64,000 nt of DNA from Strix aluco. Its lineage: Eukaryota; Chordata; Aves; Strigiformes; Strigidae. The stretch is taken from positions 87,325,994-87,389,993 of the forward strand of contig NC_133932.1 in assembly GCF_031877795.1 (NCBI RefSeq), given 5' to 3'. The position numbers were made by a program, and so were the translations under genes. The notes beneath the pieces are model-generated. The model worked only from the letters and a program-made list of their open reading frames with translations, was not told where the DNA came from and did no database searches. Positions 1 to 13,240 of the stretch are shown here, in pieces (positions within the stretch are counted from its first letter, which is position 1; each line of letters starts with the position of its first letter).

Positions 1-2993
1 GAAAAAAAATATAGGGGGAGAATTGAGAAAAGCCTTAATGTATGATGGAATTATTCTGTACAGAAACTAACTGTATGTGACTAGGAACAAGCAGGCAGAA
101 ATTCTCATTATCAATAGAATTGCTAATACAATAAAATACCCGTACATCCCTGTTTCATTCAGTTGGAAATCTTGATTAAAATTCTTTTTTACCATGACAT
201 AATGCCTAGAAATGACAAAGGAATAGCAGAAACTGCAAACAAAATGCAACCTAGCACACAAGGGAAAAGTTTGATGCGAAAGAACAGCATCACTACCATA
301 GCAACAATCTGTCGTGTATATGGTTTCTTAAATTTAAAAGCAGCTTTATCAGTTTAGTGGGGGAGAGAGGTGCCCAGCTGTAGTATTTTTATGTCTAAAT
401 CTTAAACCTGGGCTTCCAGCACTGAAGATATTTTTTTCTTGCTATTAAATCTGTTCCACTGAAAGGATGTTAAACTGGTTCACAGTATTCTAATAAAACA
501 GGTGGATTTAGGCAGTGAAAAATTATAATGTAACAGAGACCAATTACTGCTGAAAAGAAAAAGAATGGATGTGTTGCCATAATAGTAATTAAAAGAAGTG
601 AACACCTAGTGTATGATGAATGAACTAAAGAGATTAAACTGGAATCTAATCTCACAAATGGTGAAATGAAAAGCAGAAACAACCACAAACCACAAGGTGG
701 GAAAGGGTTCTGGGTGATTGCAGATGAAGCTTTGATATTTTTGTCTAGAAAACTCCATGAGAAATGCATGTCCATGTCATTCATGCATGTGCTGTACAAC
801 TCCCTGAACAGTGAGCCTGAAATAGAGGATATGTTATAATTGTAAAACATTCTGGAGGACTGCAAGTCAGCTCTGCGGGTCATGCAATACATCAAAAGGG
901 CATCAGAGTTACTATGCGTGAGCAAACCAAATTCGCTGGGAACTTATAGTACACTAAATGCATCCCCAATGCAGAACTCATTGAATTTGTACTATGCTAT
1001 TAAACTGCATATACACAACAGCCATTTTTTTCAGGATTCCAGCTGTTAGCCCAGTCAGAACAACATTTCTGTTTAGAATAATACAGATTAGACTCAGAAA
1101 TACCAGCCACATGTTTTATAGTTAGGATATCAAAGCCACAGTGGCTCCCTTTCAAAGTGACACCTGAGTAAAAGGAAAAAAAAAAATATTCTTTTGATAA
1201 GTACAAAGGAAGAAATCAGGGGAATGTGAAAAGAAATTGAAAAATTTAATTAAGGATGTTCTAAACAAAGAGTACAGAAATAGATTACATGGAAGTTAAG
1301 GTAATTGCCTTAATTTTTACTGGTTTAGGATATGTTATCATGCATAAAAAGACTTCCATAACAGTGTGGGAGCTTTAGGGCAAAAGAGAATAGATTATTT
1401 TACTTTTGGAGCCTGGCCAACCCACAATATGGAAGTGGGTACATCTGTTCCTACTGATGTATCTTCCAAAGGTATGTGCACAGTGCCATCATACTTGAAG
1501 GCCTCATATGGTCTTCAGGATTTATCCTCCAAGCACGCTGTCTTCTGCCACTATACCCTGAAGCTATGCATAGACACTTTCAAGGTTCAGCCTTAATCTT
1601 ATAGGTAATGCAGACACAACTAGCTATGAAAAAATGGTATATTACACTCAGGTATGCCCTCCAACATTAAAATAGAGACATAGCTAGAAAATATAGGTCC
1701 AAATGCAATACACAGGTAGGATACCCAAAAAAGATCCTGGGCACATTAACATCTTCGGACACTCAGATTAAAGTATACAGATACAAAAATTTCCTATTTC
1801 CTAACATGCCTGAAATCTATTGCTCCTTGCCAACCAGACCAGTTTTCATTGTGGGCTAGGAAGGTCAACACCTGTTCCAAAAATAACAGACATTCTCAGT
1901 TGGAGTGAATATTCATCTAGAACATTATTCCAACTCTGAAATTAGCTAATATAGAAGCCTAAGAAAGAGTAAATATGTAAATTTTTACTTCCTTGGTACT
2001 CACCAACTGCTTCCAGAGATTAGTGACTTTAGACTTCTTAGCAAAGAAGCAGTATCTCACTACAGTACATATTGCCTAATTTTAGGTGTCTGCAATCTAT
2101 ACATCCAGCTTTACATCTGAGCTAGTGTCCTTATTCAACCTCAGTAGTCCATGGAGAGGAACAGAAACTCTGTGGGAAGGTTAAAGAAACCACAGAGATT
2201 GAGGTGACTATCTCAGATTTAGCTTACTTCTTCAATTTTGAATCAGTATATCACAAATATCTGGCACACTAAGTTCCACTACTTATCTGTGTTCTGTGAA
2301 CAATGTTTTGTCTGGTTTTAATTTACCTTTTTAATTTGCTATCTACCAGTTTTAGTTTACATTACGAGACAGTATCTTGCATAATGTTATCTTGAATTAT
2401 AAGAGATAATAAGCTTTTCTATATGAAAGAAGTGGCCTGCATGTTATGCTCTCTTGCAACTTAGAAAGGTTCCCTTCAGTGAAGGACACTGAATAATGGG
2501 GTGAACATTTCATTTTCTTATAGTGATGTTGTGTCACCTTGCTGAAAGTATCCCCTGGCCCTAAAAATAGATTGTTAGTCTGTTGTTAAACTACAGTAGA
2601 CATGACACACAGATGTTCCACATCCTGCATGATTGTTTTGTAAGAAATCCATTGTATAATGTTGTTGGAATGACACCTACTTAGGTGGCAAAACTGTTTA
2701 TAATTTGAGTACTTAACCCCATGACAAGGAACATGTTCTGGATATATAATATTTTGTTAATGTTCCTAAGTAAACCGGCTAATTTGATGCCTTAATCAAG
2801 GATAGGAACTACATTCCAGGAGCACCAAAAAAAAAGGAACAGGTTTCAGTATTTCAGCTCCCAAGTTATCTTTGGATATACTTCTACAACAGCTCCTGAG
2901 ATTACACTGAATTAATGTAAACCAGCAAAGGTAACCAGGCCCAATTACAGGACAGGCATGCATAGAAGCCTACTTCAAAAACACATGAGCAGG
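1..2993. other. AT-rich intergenic DNA, no gene seen
   Basis: No coding sequence is supported here. Open frames are short (151 codons at most), lack homology I recognise, and sit in AT-rich sequence. No tRNA- or rRNA-like sequence was noticed. A few short A and T runs are the only obvious structure. Confidence 0.6.
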
Positions 2994-3983
2994 TGTGTTG
3001 GGTTTGTGTGGCAGGATTTTTGGGGGGGAGCAGTGGTCCCCTGTGAGAAGCTTCTTGAAGCTCCCTTGGCTCCAAGTCAGACCTGCCTCTGGCCAAGGCC
3101 AGACCAATTAGCAGGAGTGGCTGCGCCTCTGTGATAACGTATTTAAAAAAGAGAAACCTGAGGAGGGAGGGGGGACTCTGAGGAGGAGTTACAAGAGGGA
3201 CACCTATACAAACACCGAGGTCAGTGGAAAGAAGAAGGAGGAGAAAGAGGGGGAGGTGTGCCCGAGCAGAGAGCCCCCCTGTATCCCATGGTGAGACGGC
3301 AGGGCTGCCCCCCTTCACCCATGGGGGTCACCGGAGGAACAGGAATCCACCTGCCGCCTGTGGAGGACCCCACACCCGAGCAGACACCTGCGCTGGGCTG
3401 GGACTCTGTGGGAAGAAGCAGTCCCCACTGTTGTAGTTCTGTGCTGGGAGGGCTGCAACTCATGGAGGTGACCTGCACCAGGGCATCTCGAGAAGAATGC
3501 ATCCCGTGGGGAGGACTCACGCCAGAGAAAGTTTGTGGAGGACTACATCTTGTGAGAGGAGAGCCACGTGGAGCAGGGGCAAGAACTCAGAAGGGTGCTT
3601 TCCCCCACCTTGGAGGAAGAAGCCTCGGATTGACTGCACCCCCCAACCCCTGCCCTTGCACCGCTGGGGAAGGAGGTAGAGATATAGGGAACAAAAGCTG
3701 GTCCGGGGAAGAAGGAAAAGGTGGGGGGAGGTGTTCTAAGACATGGTAACGCTTCTCAGTGTCCCATTCTGTCTGTTAAGTGTTGGTTTTGATAGTGTGT
3801 GAATTAAAGTGATCTCTTGGTTTTTTACCGTTACAAGTCTTTTGCCTGTGACTGTTTAAATGGGTGATCGACTCCTCCCTGTCCTTATCTTGATTCCTGA
3901 GCATTTTTCTCCATCCCAGGGCTGGGAGGGAAGGGCTGAGTGAATGGCTGTGTGGTGCTCAGTTGCTCTCTGGATTCAAACCA
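2994..3983 (+). mobile_element. Avian ERV solo LTR (degenerate)
   Basis: This roughly 990 bp block is more GC-rich than its surroundings. It begins with TGTGTTGGGTTTGTGTGGCA and ends near TTCAAACCA, the TG...CA ends expected of a long terminal repeat. From memory of bird genomes, both ends and the interior (CTGGCCAAGGCCAGACCAATTAGC, in two pieces; CTCTGTGATAACGTATTTAA; the CCTGTCCTTATCTTGATTC tail) match a common endogenous-retrovirus LTR type, probably ERVL-like. A TATA-like TATTTAAA lies near 3140-3147 and ATTAAA at 3803-3808 could be its polyadenylation signal, giving + orientation. No gag, pol or env sequence flanks it, so it is a solo LTR left by LTR-LTR recombination. No convincing target-site duplication was seen, so the exact ends are uncertain by some bases. 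Open frames inside it, including one of 163 codons at 3258-3749, are not supported as genes. Confidence 0.8.
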
Positions 3984-6900
3984 GAGATTCAAATGACAGC
4001 AGACTATACACAAAGCATCTCACCTATGGATGCAAGAAAAGTAGACTATTTTCATTGTCACAGCCTGTCAGTTCAACCAAGTGTTTGCCTGATTTGCAAC
4101 CCAAGTTTAGCATACCGAGAAATGTAACATATCCACATAAATTTGGAACCTATTCAAAGAAAGGTGAAAAAGTTGTCATGCCATATATTGTGTCTCATTA
4201 ATTCCCATATCCTAATGTTTCCGGATCCTCCTGTTCCCATACCCAAACATGACCTTAATGAAATTCCTTGTTACAGTAATGTGATTGACAAACAGTGCAT
4301 TGACTGAATCAGAACTGGGTATTTACCTCTTTTTCTAACAGATATTCTTGCAAATTCAACTAGGGATCTGACACACAAGTTAAATGTCTTTATGTGTTTA
4401 TTTGGTTTACATTTTATAAATCAAAGTCAGCACTAGAAGTTTCTCAAACCTAAGTCCTATACAATTTTGCTACTGATTTGTCTCTAAATTGTGCCCAAAA
4501 CTACATATGCATATAGTTGTATGTCTAATTTAGTCAAAATATAATTTTAGTTTTCTTATTGTAATGCGTTGGATAAGAATAATTTTGCACTTCAAAGTCT
4601 AGGTGAAGTTTATCCTGATGTTATGGAAAACATTTTACTGGGAAAAAAATGGAAAATATTGAAAAACTGATATAAAAATTAGTAGAACTTGTGTTGTCAA
4701 TGATAATTGTTCACATTTCAAATTTGCCACACCATTCCGACATTAAATATTTAGTATTTGTGATTTTGTAGAAAATATGTTGTGTGAAAAATTTATATGT
4801 TACGTGCTTGAGAGATTTTGATTTTCTTGTCATTGGAAGTTTCAGAAAAATAATGCAGCTTCAATACATGAGAAAAAATTACCTTTTACAACATTATCTG
4901 TAATCTTCCCCTAACCTGGTGACTGCTGAATGTTGAGTGGAAAGTTAATGCCTTGGTCTGAAAGACACTAGTCAAGAAGACAGGCAAAATCTCATACATG
5001 CCAACTTCTGGGCCTGCACTTTAGGATAAATAATTGCCAAAATTAATTCTTGCTTCTGTCTTGTAGATGTGATAAAGTGTATAAAATGTGTTCCTCTGTG
5101 TGTGCGTGCGTGTGCGCGCGCGCATGCATGTGTGTGCATAAATTAATTGACACAGAGGACTTTGTGTGAATATTTTGTGATAAAATTACAAGGCAACATT
5201 CTAAATTGACGTGGTAACAGATTTTTTTTAGAAGAGAGCAAATCAAAACCACAGATGGAACTTGTACCATTTTTTAAAGCATTACATTTGAGCTAAAAGA
5301 CAGCTTTGACTTGATGTAAGATACAAGCCAATTTGCCTTGCAAGGCCAAGTAAGTATTTTTAATCATGAAATCTGCTAAGAGAAAGATATAGTTTCCTCT
5401 AGTTCTTCTCTCCCTTTATATTATAAATAAAAGTGAAGGAAATAGACCTTGATTTTGATCTTCTATCTGCTATTGAAATATTTATTATAAAGTTGAAATA
5501 TTTCAGTGGCAAAAATAATCCTGATACTTTTAAAAAGTTAATTTTTTCAGAATAACAATATAACCCATTATGCACAATGAACATTTTCATTTTGGCTACT
5601 GAACACTTACAAAATCATGAACTTTCTCATTGCTTATATACAGAAATAGATATTTGTAGATTCACTGGTATACTGAGCACACTGATGATATTGTAAAATT
5701 ATCTTATTTTCTGTAGCAAGATGTAATAATTTTTGTACAAAGTTCGTTCCTTGTACAAGATAATATGTCCTTTCTTTAAGACCATACATGTAATTTTACT
5801 GTATGCTGCACATAGAGAATTACAATCTTACTCTAATACCTTTTTAAATTGATGCCTCTTTTAAGTTTGTTTTATTGTTATTATAAAGTCACTAGTGTCC
5901 TTTTTTTTTTGATGACTGAATGTGGATTTGTTTATGTTTTTTGGAAGTTATCTTTTTTCTCCTGCAGAACTATGATTTTGATTCTCTGTCAATGAATCCC
6001 TTGAACACCTTTATCACTGACTGAATGTCAGCGTATCCCTTGAAGAGCTTTAATAGAAGGTTTGTTTGTGTGTTTGTTTTTTACTGTTAGCTTTACTGTG
6101 TATCCTAAAAAGATGATGGACAACTGTGTTTGCCAGTATATGGGAGGTTCCCTATAGATCACATTATTCATTACTGAATGCAAATCCTTCTATGTTGGGC
6201 TATGTAAGAACTTAGGAATCCATTGGTTCTTCATTTTCCCAGGCTGTGCTTGAAACAGATGTCCCTGTTTTTTGCTTATGGTTATACTTTCACCATTAGC
6301 TTTTTATCATTGCAGCATAACTCTGCTTGGATAGAGATAACTCATTAAGGTCAGTTTCTGTAATCATCTTTGAGAAGTACATACTTCTCTGAGCAATCCA
6401 ATAGTTTCTGTAAGGTAACTGGATTTATATAGAGAAGTTACTTTAAATTGACTTGAATTTTCCTAAAACAAGGTAAGAACAATACAAAATAAAGCAAATA
6501 ATAAAAGAATAATAATAAAGATTGTGTCAAAAAATATAAAGTAACATAAAAAATAAAATAATAAAATAATGTAGAAGTGCTGTATCAATCTTTTTTCTCA
6601 CTGTCTTTATTTTCTGTCTCAATTGTCTTGGCTTGTGTGTGTTGCGTCAGTGTTACACCACATCTTGTGGAAAACATGACAATTTTAAACTTGCTGCTGC
6701 AGATGAGTTCTTATATCACTGATATGTTCACATTTCCATATGTTCTTTGTTTTATACAATATCGTCTTGGATATTCTCTTGAGTGGCTATGTATTATGCG
6801 CAGTCTGGACCTTAAGTTACTCTACAAAATATCTTTATCTATCTATTTACAAAGTTGAAATTTAGTTTTTTCTAGACTTACTCTCAAATACCCATTCTGA

Positions 6901-9900
6901 AATTCATGGAGCAGGTTTTATGTGTCTGTTTGGTGTCCTACCCTGCTGGGATATTTTGGGACACAAACCCTAATGACCTGATATATTTGTCTGTAATCTG
7001 TTTGAGGAAAGTATACATCTCATTCGGGCACTATTTCTTTTCTGTGACAGGTGGAAAGAGAGGACCGTGTAGGCACATTGTATTCCAATTTAGAAGCAAA
7101 ATGTGAATGGAGAGAAAGAAATGGGAATAATAATGTAGATAGAGCTGTAGAATTTAGGCAGATTCCAATAATCTTAGAACATCACTGCTACATTTCATAA
7201 ATAGGCTTTTTGCCATTTCCACTGCCTGTCAATTTCCTTTTTATGTTTGCTGTTCATTAGCACTTCATACAGCACTAGTTATCAACCTATCCAGCTATTC
7301 CAGAAGATACATATTCTGGTTCTGTTGAAAACCTATAGAAAAAATGTTGCTCCTGTGAAGTGGAATTTCACTTCTCTCTAAAAAGTATAATATGATGAAA
7401 AGGTACTGATGGTTGGAGTTCTGAATTATTGGCGTTTTTTAATTAAAAAAAAAAAAAAAAAGACAGAAAGCCAGTCAAGCCATCAATAAAGAGTTAAGTA
7501 ATTCTAACAGTTTAACCAATTTCCATATTTGGATTCTTGGTTTAATAAAACATAAAATGGAAAAGCTAATTAAGGTTAGTAAGGTTAATCCTCATGAAGC
7601 CTGTGACAGTGATGTATGTAAGAAGTACTTCCAGATAGAAAGGCAAAGGAAAAAAAATATGAAGACAATAGAAATGCAGAGTAAAAGTGACAAAACACAA
7701 GCTACAAAGCATCATAAATTACTCTTATGATAAAGGGGAAGGAAATGAAATACCTTTTCCTGCTTCTATCAGAACACTAACGAGATGGAATATAACTTCT
7801 GGAAACTCATTTGAGACAGCTAAAATATTTTCACTTTTACCAGCAATTATTATCTCTGCTTACTGGAGTATGGACAGCTACTTACTACGGTATAATTTCT
7901 TTCACTCCTCAAAATCTAGTCTAAATAACTATATATTTGTCCTACACACATCTCTGTTGTGACACCAAGAAAGAAAAATATGAAAACAGAATGGGGCAGT
8001 ATATTAACATTTTTTCCATAATCTCAAGAGATTTCTTCTGTTTGCAGAAACTCCCAGATTTCTTCAGGAAATGGGAAAAAGTGGTAAAGAAAGAAATATC
8101 TTCTCCATAATGTGTCCCTGTGTCTTGCCATAGACATATTTCCTCAGTGAAAGAGGTATTCCATAATGTATTCTGGATGTGCAGTGCCAAGCCATTTCCC
8201 ACAGCAGTGGTTAAAGAGGAGCCGAAAAAAAAAAAAAAAAGTGAATCATAGAGGCTGAACTGGGAGATCTGGGACTGATTTTCAGCTGCTGAGGCTAGAG
8301 GCATCCTGATCTCATTTTATTGTGAGACCAAAGTGTGCATCATCTTGAAGCCTTCTTAGATTCAACTGGAAGGGAAATCAAAAGTACAAGCAGGTGGGAA
8401 CTGTGATGTGTACTAAACAGCTCTCCCCATCCAGAGGATCAGGGACCAGGACTGCAGTAGAGTATGTATGATCCACAGTTAAGATGCAACCAAATTGCTG
8501 AAAAAAATGAGTCAATTTCTCTGAAGAATGAATAAAGGCCGTGAAATCCTCCACCTTATGAATGATACTGCTAAGGAATCTTGCACCAGAAGAAATAACA
8601 TAATCCAGAAAGCAAATACTCTTCTGAGAAAGAAAAAATCTACATTTATATTATTTGTCTTCTACAAGTTTCTATGTACATGAAAGAGAATAATTTTCTA
8701 TTGCTGGATAATTATCCTAATTAGAGTGTGTAGAAATACAAATGGGAGCAAATGCACCGTAGTATCTTTTTAACAAATACAGGCATGAAAAACATCAACT
8801 TGTTCTTAATGTGAACTACCCAGTGTTATGACTCACTTTATGATTCATGCAGGGCTTATTATGTAAGGCTGTTTCTATTCTCTTCCAAAGCCTTGTTACT
8901 TTTTCACGACTTTTTATTTGGCCTCCACCATTAAAAAATTTTCTATATTTTGTTCTGTAAGACATTCTAGTTGGATGGACTGATTAAAGGTAACAGATTA
9001 AATCCTCCTTTGTCTGTTTCTTTATGTAGTGATTGACTAATTCAAAATATATGGAGAAGAGGTTGTATTGACCCTACAAGTCTCTGCTCCAAAGCTTATC
9101 GCCTAATCATTTGTCAGTGATGCAATCCACTCATTCTATATGACTCCTGCATTCCTGACTGTATAGGGACCCAGTTTCAAATAGAGGAAATGATAACACC
9201 TTTTCCCAGAATGCCTTATAGTCCAATGGTTAAGACATTTTCTGGAGTTGAGGGAAGTTGAATTTTCTTCAGGTTTTAGAGAAAAACGCAACTCAAGTTT
9301 CACATTTCTGAGCACAGGACCCTAGCAGCTTTCTGTTACATCACTGATGGATACCAGTGCTGCTACCTTTGATAAATACACACATTCAGTTCAGTGCCTA
9401 CTGAAGGACAGTCGTCAATATTGAACATTTCTTTCAGCTAGCTTTAGGCAGTGTTTCATTGAGCACACAGACTTTTTGGCTTACGCTTTGGATTAGTCTA
9501 ACTTAATGGACTATCAAGGTAACCCAGGTGCATGCAGCTTACAAGGTATCGTGCATCTCACATGCTCAAATGCTAAGTCAAGACTACTTATCCTTGTAAG
9601 TCAAAGATAAAAACAGTGTTTTAAAAAAAAAAAAAATTCCATCTGAAAATCAGTATCCAAAATAACTCAGAGGAATCAGTCTTTGTAAAAACTGTTTCCC
9701 TTTTTAGCTATCTAAAATTAACTGACATGAACTGCTTGTTTCTGGTGGATTGAGGTTTGTTTTAGGAATTACAATATCTAATTTACATGGTCTAAATCTT
9801 GAGTCAAGGTATAAAAACCATAACCAATCTCAAACATTAAAACAAAAATAATAAGACAATAATGATAAGCAAAATCCAGTATCATTTCAGTTATATAGAT

Positions 9901-12700
9901 ACACTGATTTATTTCCAGCTTAAATGGAACAGTAACAAAGCAGTATGGGAGAGATATGATTTAAGTAGCTACTTGTTCATAACCTCAGGCCAATCTGGTG
10001 AGAGTTGTAAGACAAACCTCCAGTCTTTAAAATTCCTGCAGTTTGCAGAGTGTTCAGTACCCATTTGCCTGTACTGAGATTTTTCTTGTTAGTTTTGGCT
10101 TCTAAATAGCAGTCTTATTAGTGTCCTATTAACTATATTTAAACACCTTTCTCATGGATTAATTCAGGTGAAACTGGCTTCTGTTTACTTAATTGCTACT
10201 TTCCTGGCTAAATTCTGAATCTGTGGTGCATTTTCTCTTGTTTATTTACCGTACCAGTCATGTCCTCATTTTACATTGTCTCACAACTATTCACAGTATT
10301 CATCGACAGTAATCAAGGACCCGATCAAATCTGCATCTCTTCGTTTCAGAATCATTATGGCTGTTCATCAAGACAGGGCTAAGAAAGAATCCAGAAAGAA
10401 TTTTCTCATTTAAGCAAAATGGAGTCTCAACAGACAAAATGGTTTTACTTTGGCTTTATTCTAGCACAAAGAGATTGTAATTTCCTTACAAACAACAAAT
10501 ACTGTTATTTATGCTTTAAATAGATGTTTTATTTAGACTTGTAAGTCTAAATGATTGCTTTATTGCAGTTTTATACACATGAAATAGAATGCAGCTTTCA
10601 TTTCAGCAATTGACATTGTTCATAATTACCTTTGACCAAAAAGAAAATAACTCTTTTCTTACAACCTTGACTCTGTTTTAAGCTAATATACAATATTTGT
10701 CACTACTCATTGACAAATACAGCACATAGGTACAGAAAGTAAAAGACTGATCTTGTGTTGTATTGCATCAGTTTTATCTTTAAGCTGTTTACATTGGATT
10801 ACATGATACAGTTTGGGGGTTTTTTGGTTAAAAAAACCCAACAATTTTATGTGCAGATAAACTTGGGAATGGGGAAAAAAATAGGTTGTTTGGGTTTTAT
10901 GCTTATAGTTAAAAGAGGTTATTTTGTATATGTTTATGTATAGGTATAAAAAAATATATTTGGTTTTAGCCTTTTGATTTTTTTGAATGCTTTTATTTCA
11001 AACCAATGCACTTGTTATAGATATTCCTGCAAACTTTTCATGAAGTAGTAGTTTCCTCACAACAAATGTCCTGCCATTTTCATTTTCCTATCATTATTAA
11101 TTTCAAAGGTATGTAATTTGTTGTTCTATGATGTGGAGCCCTCATTGATACAAGGAATAACAAATTACAACCCTTTTGGTCTATTCCATTTAACAGACAG
11201 AATTTTCCTCCCATAGTTAGATTGTTCTGTTCATTCTTTCTATCTGTCCTGAAGACTGACATTTTTCTTTTATTCCAAATGCTATCTGACAACTTTTTCA
11301 TTAAAATAAAAAAATCCTGTAAAGCAGTTTTCTGAGCCAATTGCAGTTTTGCAAGTAAACCCCAAGGGGAGAACACCCCTTTTACCAGTATATGAGCTGT
11401 TGCTATTGCTCATATTTGAAAAGAAAAAGAAAAAAAAAAATTTAGATAACTACTAGATACTTGATTTTCTGGTCATGATGAGGGAGGGCACAGGAAAATG
11501 CATTTGTAACAGTGACCTTAGATGATTTTTCACTGAGTTCTGAAGTAATCATTGTCTTTGTTCTTGGCTGGCCTGTGTATGGAGCAAGGTAAACTCTCAG
11601 AATTATCTCATACGATTCTTTTTGTGTCCATCACTGTTCCCTTTCCAATCTTTTCGTGGGTTTTTTTATTCCCTCATGACCTACTGGAGGTACTTCTTGA
11701 TATACATAAGTTCTTCTAAATTTGCTCCAGCATTAACCTATTTTCTTTGCACAATAGCAAGCAGCTGTCTTTTGCTAAAGTTAATTTTGGTTCACAAGAC
11801 TTTAAAGGAAACTCTTGTGACAATAGTTTTCTTCCACCGGTAGCAGAAGACTTTCTTTCTTTTTATTATTACTGCAGCAATATTTCCAAGGTATTAGAGG
11901 AGCAGAAGAGATGAACAGATTATCACTGTAGTTATTCACAAAGAAAAACAATGAAAGTTATAATGTGGGGGTAGTAATTAACTTTGTAGTTTTACTGTTT
12001 TCTGGGTACAAGAGATATGTACTTTCCACTTTATTAAAAACAGGCAGAGTAGGATTGAATGTAAAATAAGCAAAAGAAAAGTTCTTTAGTGTTGCTTCAC
12101 AAGCAAACCTGGTGTTTCAATATTCTGGAGATCTGTGTGTGATTGAAAAACCTTGGTATATTTTTTAAAATCATAATTTTTTTATAAATTTTATTTCAGC
12201 CTGAATTTTTCTCTGCAGAAACAATATGGGAAAGAAATCTTGCAAATTGTGGATATTCTAAACTATACCTTTATATCTTTTACTCCTTTGGAGCTGTCAG
12301 CTCCTATTTGCCAGTGAAGAGATCTTAAATAGCCTTGATAGTTCTGCACCCATGAAGTTGAAACTCTCTTTGGGAAAAGAAGAAAGTAAGAAAGAAAAAG
12401 CTTAGTCTGTCATAATTTAGAAGTATAAAATCAGCTATTTAAGCCTGAGCTAGTTATCTTAAGCTCTCTGTATAGTTAATAGAAATCGACACCTTCAGAA
12501 CACAGCTCATCCCATTCTATCTACCGATGATAGACTTAAAGAGTCACTCCCAGGAAATGCCTGCTTTCTTCATTGATGATAAGGAATCATAAATTGCCTA
12601 GCTAAGATTCAGATATCTAATTTTTAGGTCTTTAAGTTGGTAAAATGAAATCAAGAATTTTTTTTTTTTAACGTAATCACAGCTGTTCTGCTGCCTGAAG
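3984..12700. other. AT-rich intergenic DNA, no gene seen
   Basis: Non-coding AT-rich DNA. It contains homopolymer runs such as A tracts near 7443-7460 and 8225-8240, and one alternating purine-pyrimidine tract listed separately. Short open frames show no recognisable domains and no codon structure that suggests selection. A few short repeat remnants may be present but are too decayed to assign. Confidence 0.55.
5096..5138. repeat. TG/CG alternating dinucleotide tract
   Basis: About 43 bases of nearly perfect purine-pyrimidine alternation: TG and CG steps, including an uninterrupted GCGCGCGCGC core followed by ATGCATGTGTGTGC. It is a simple microsatellite of the class that can adopt left-handed Z-DNA under supercoiling. 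No gene is adjacent. Confidence 0.85.
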
Positions 12701-12979
12701 GTTCATGGAATTTTAGAATCATAGCATAAACAAGGAAACTTTAGAAAAAAACAGAAATATCTGTACATCTCATCTCTTTTCTTTTTGATTGATATCATCT
12801 TTACTAAATTAAGAAAGACTTTAGGGATAGGATTCAGTTTTTAAAGTATCTACATCCGATACTGCTTGAAATATTATTGAATATCCAAGACACTTCTTTA
12901 GAATTGTTAGATATGACACAGGACCCAAAGAAGATCCATCCCTTTCTAAAATGACAACTGGACAAAGATGGAACAACTT

Positions 12980-13240
12980 TGAGCATGTAAAATGTCATTA
13001 GACATCTATGATTAGGCAAGGAAGATACCTTTATGTGAACTAGTTGCTTGAGCTCCCATTATGCTCAACAGAGATTAAGAGAAGAAACCACCCGTAAGCA
13101 CTAGTACCTTTTTAGATATTCCAGTATATGAACGATACCTGTTAACTTGCATGCCATCTTGCTGACATAGGCTTTAAGAGAAAGTCATACCCTCTGAAGT
13201 GGCAGGATAATCTAGGATACCTGAAATGGCACTGAAATTG
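12980..13240 (+). repeat. Copy of unclassified degenerate repeat family (copy A)
   Basis: This stretch shares ordered words with segments near 18.05-18.33, 54.97-55.32, 58.72-58.96, 60.37-60.54 and 63.13-63.31 kb. Here they are a TACCTTTTTAGATATTCCAG segment, a CATACCCTCTGAAGTGGCAG segment, and GGATACCTGAAATGGCACTG at 13217-13236. The order matches the copy near 63.2 kb, including the spacing of the CTCTGGAG-like and CCTGAAATG-like words. It is an old interspersed repeat, perhaps an LTR fragment, that I cannot assign to a named family. Ends are approximate. Confidence 0.5.

Noticed and set aside
3258..3749. 163-codon frame in the ERV LTR
   Set aside because: Solo LTRs do not normally encode proteins. 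The frame is compositional and overlaps frames in other phases.
12705..12780. Possible CR1 3' end in reverse orientation (TTAGAATCATAGCATAAAC)
   Set aside because: One short word resembles the CR1 tail, but the adjacent sequence does not follow the CR1 pattern.
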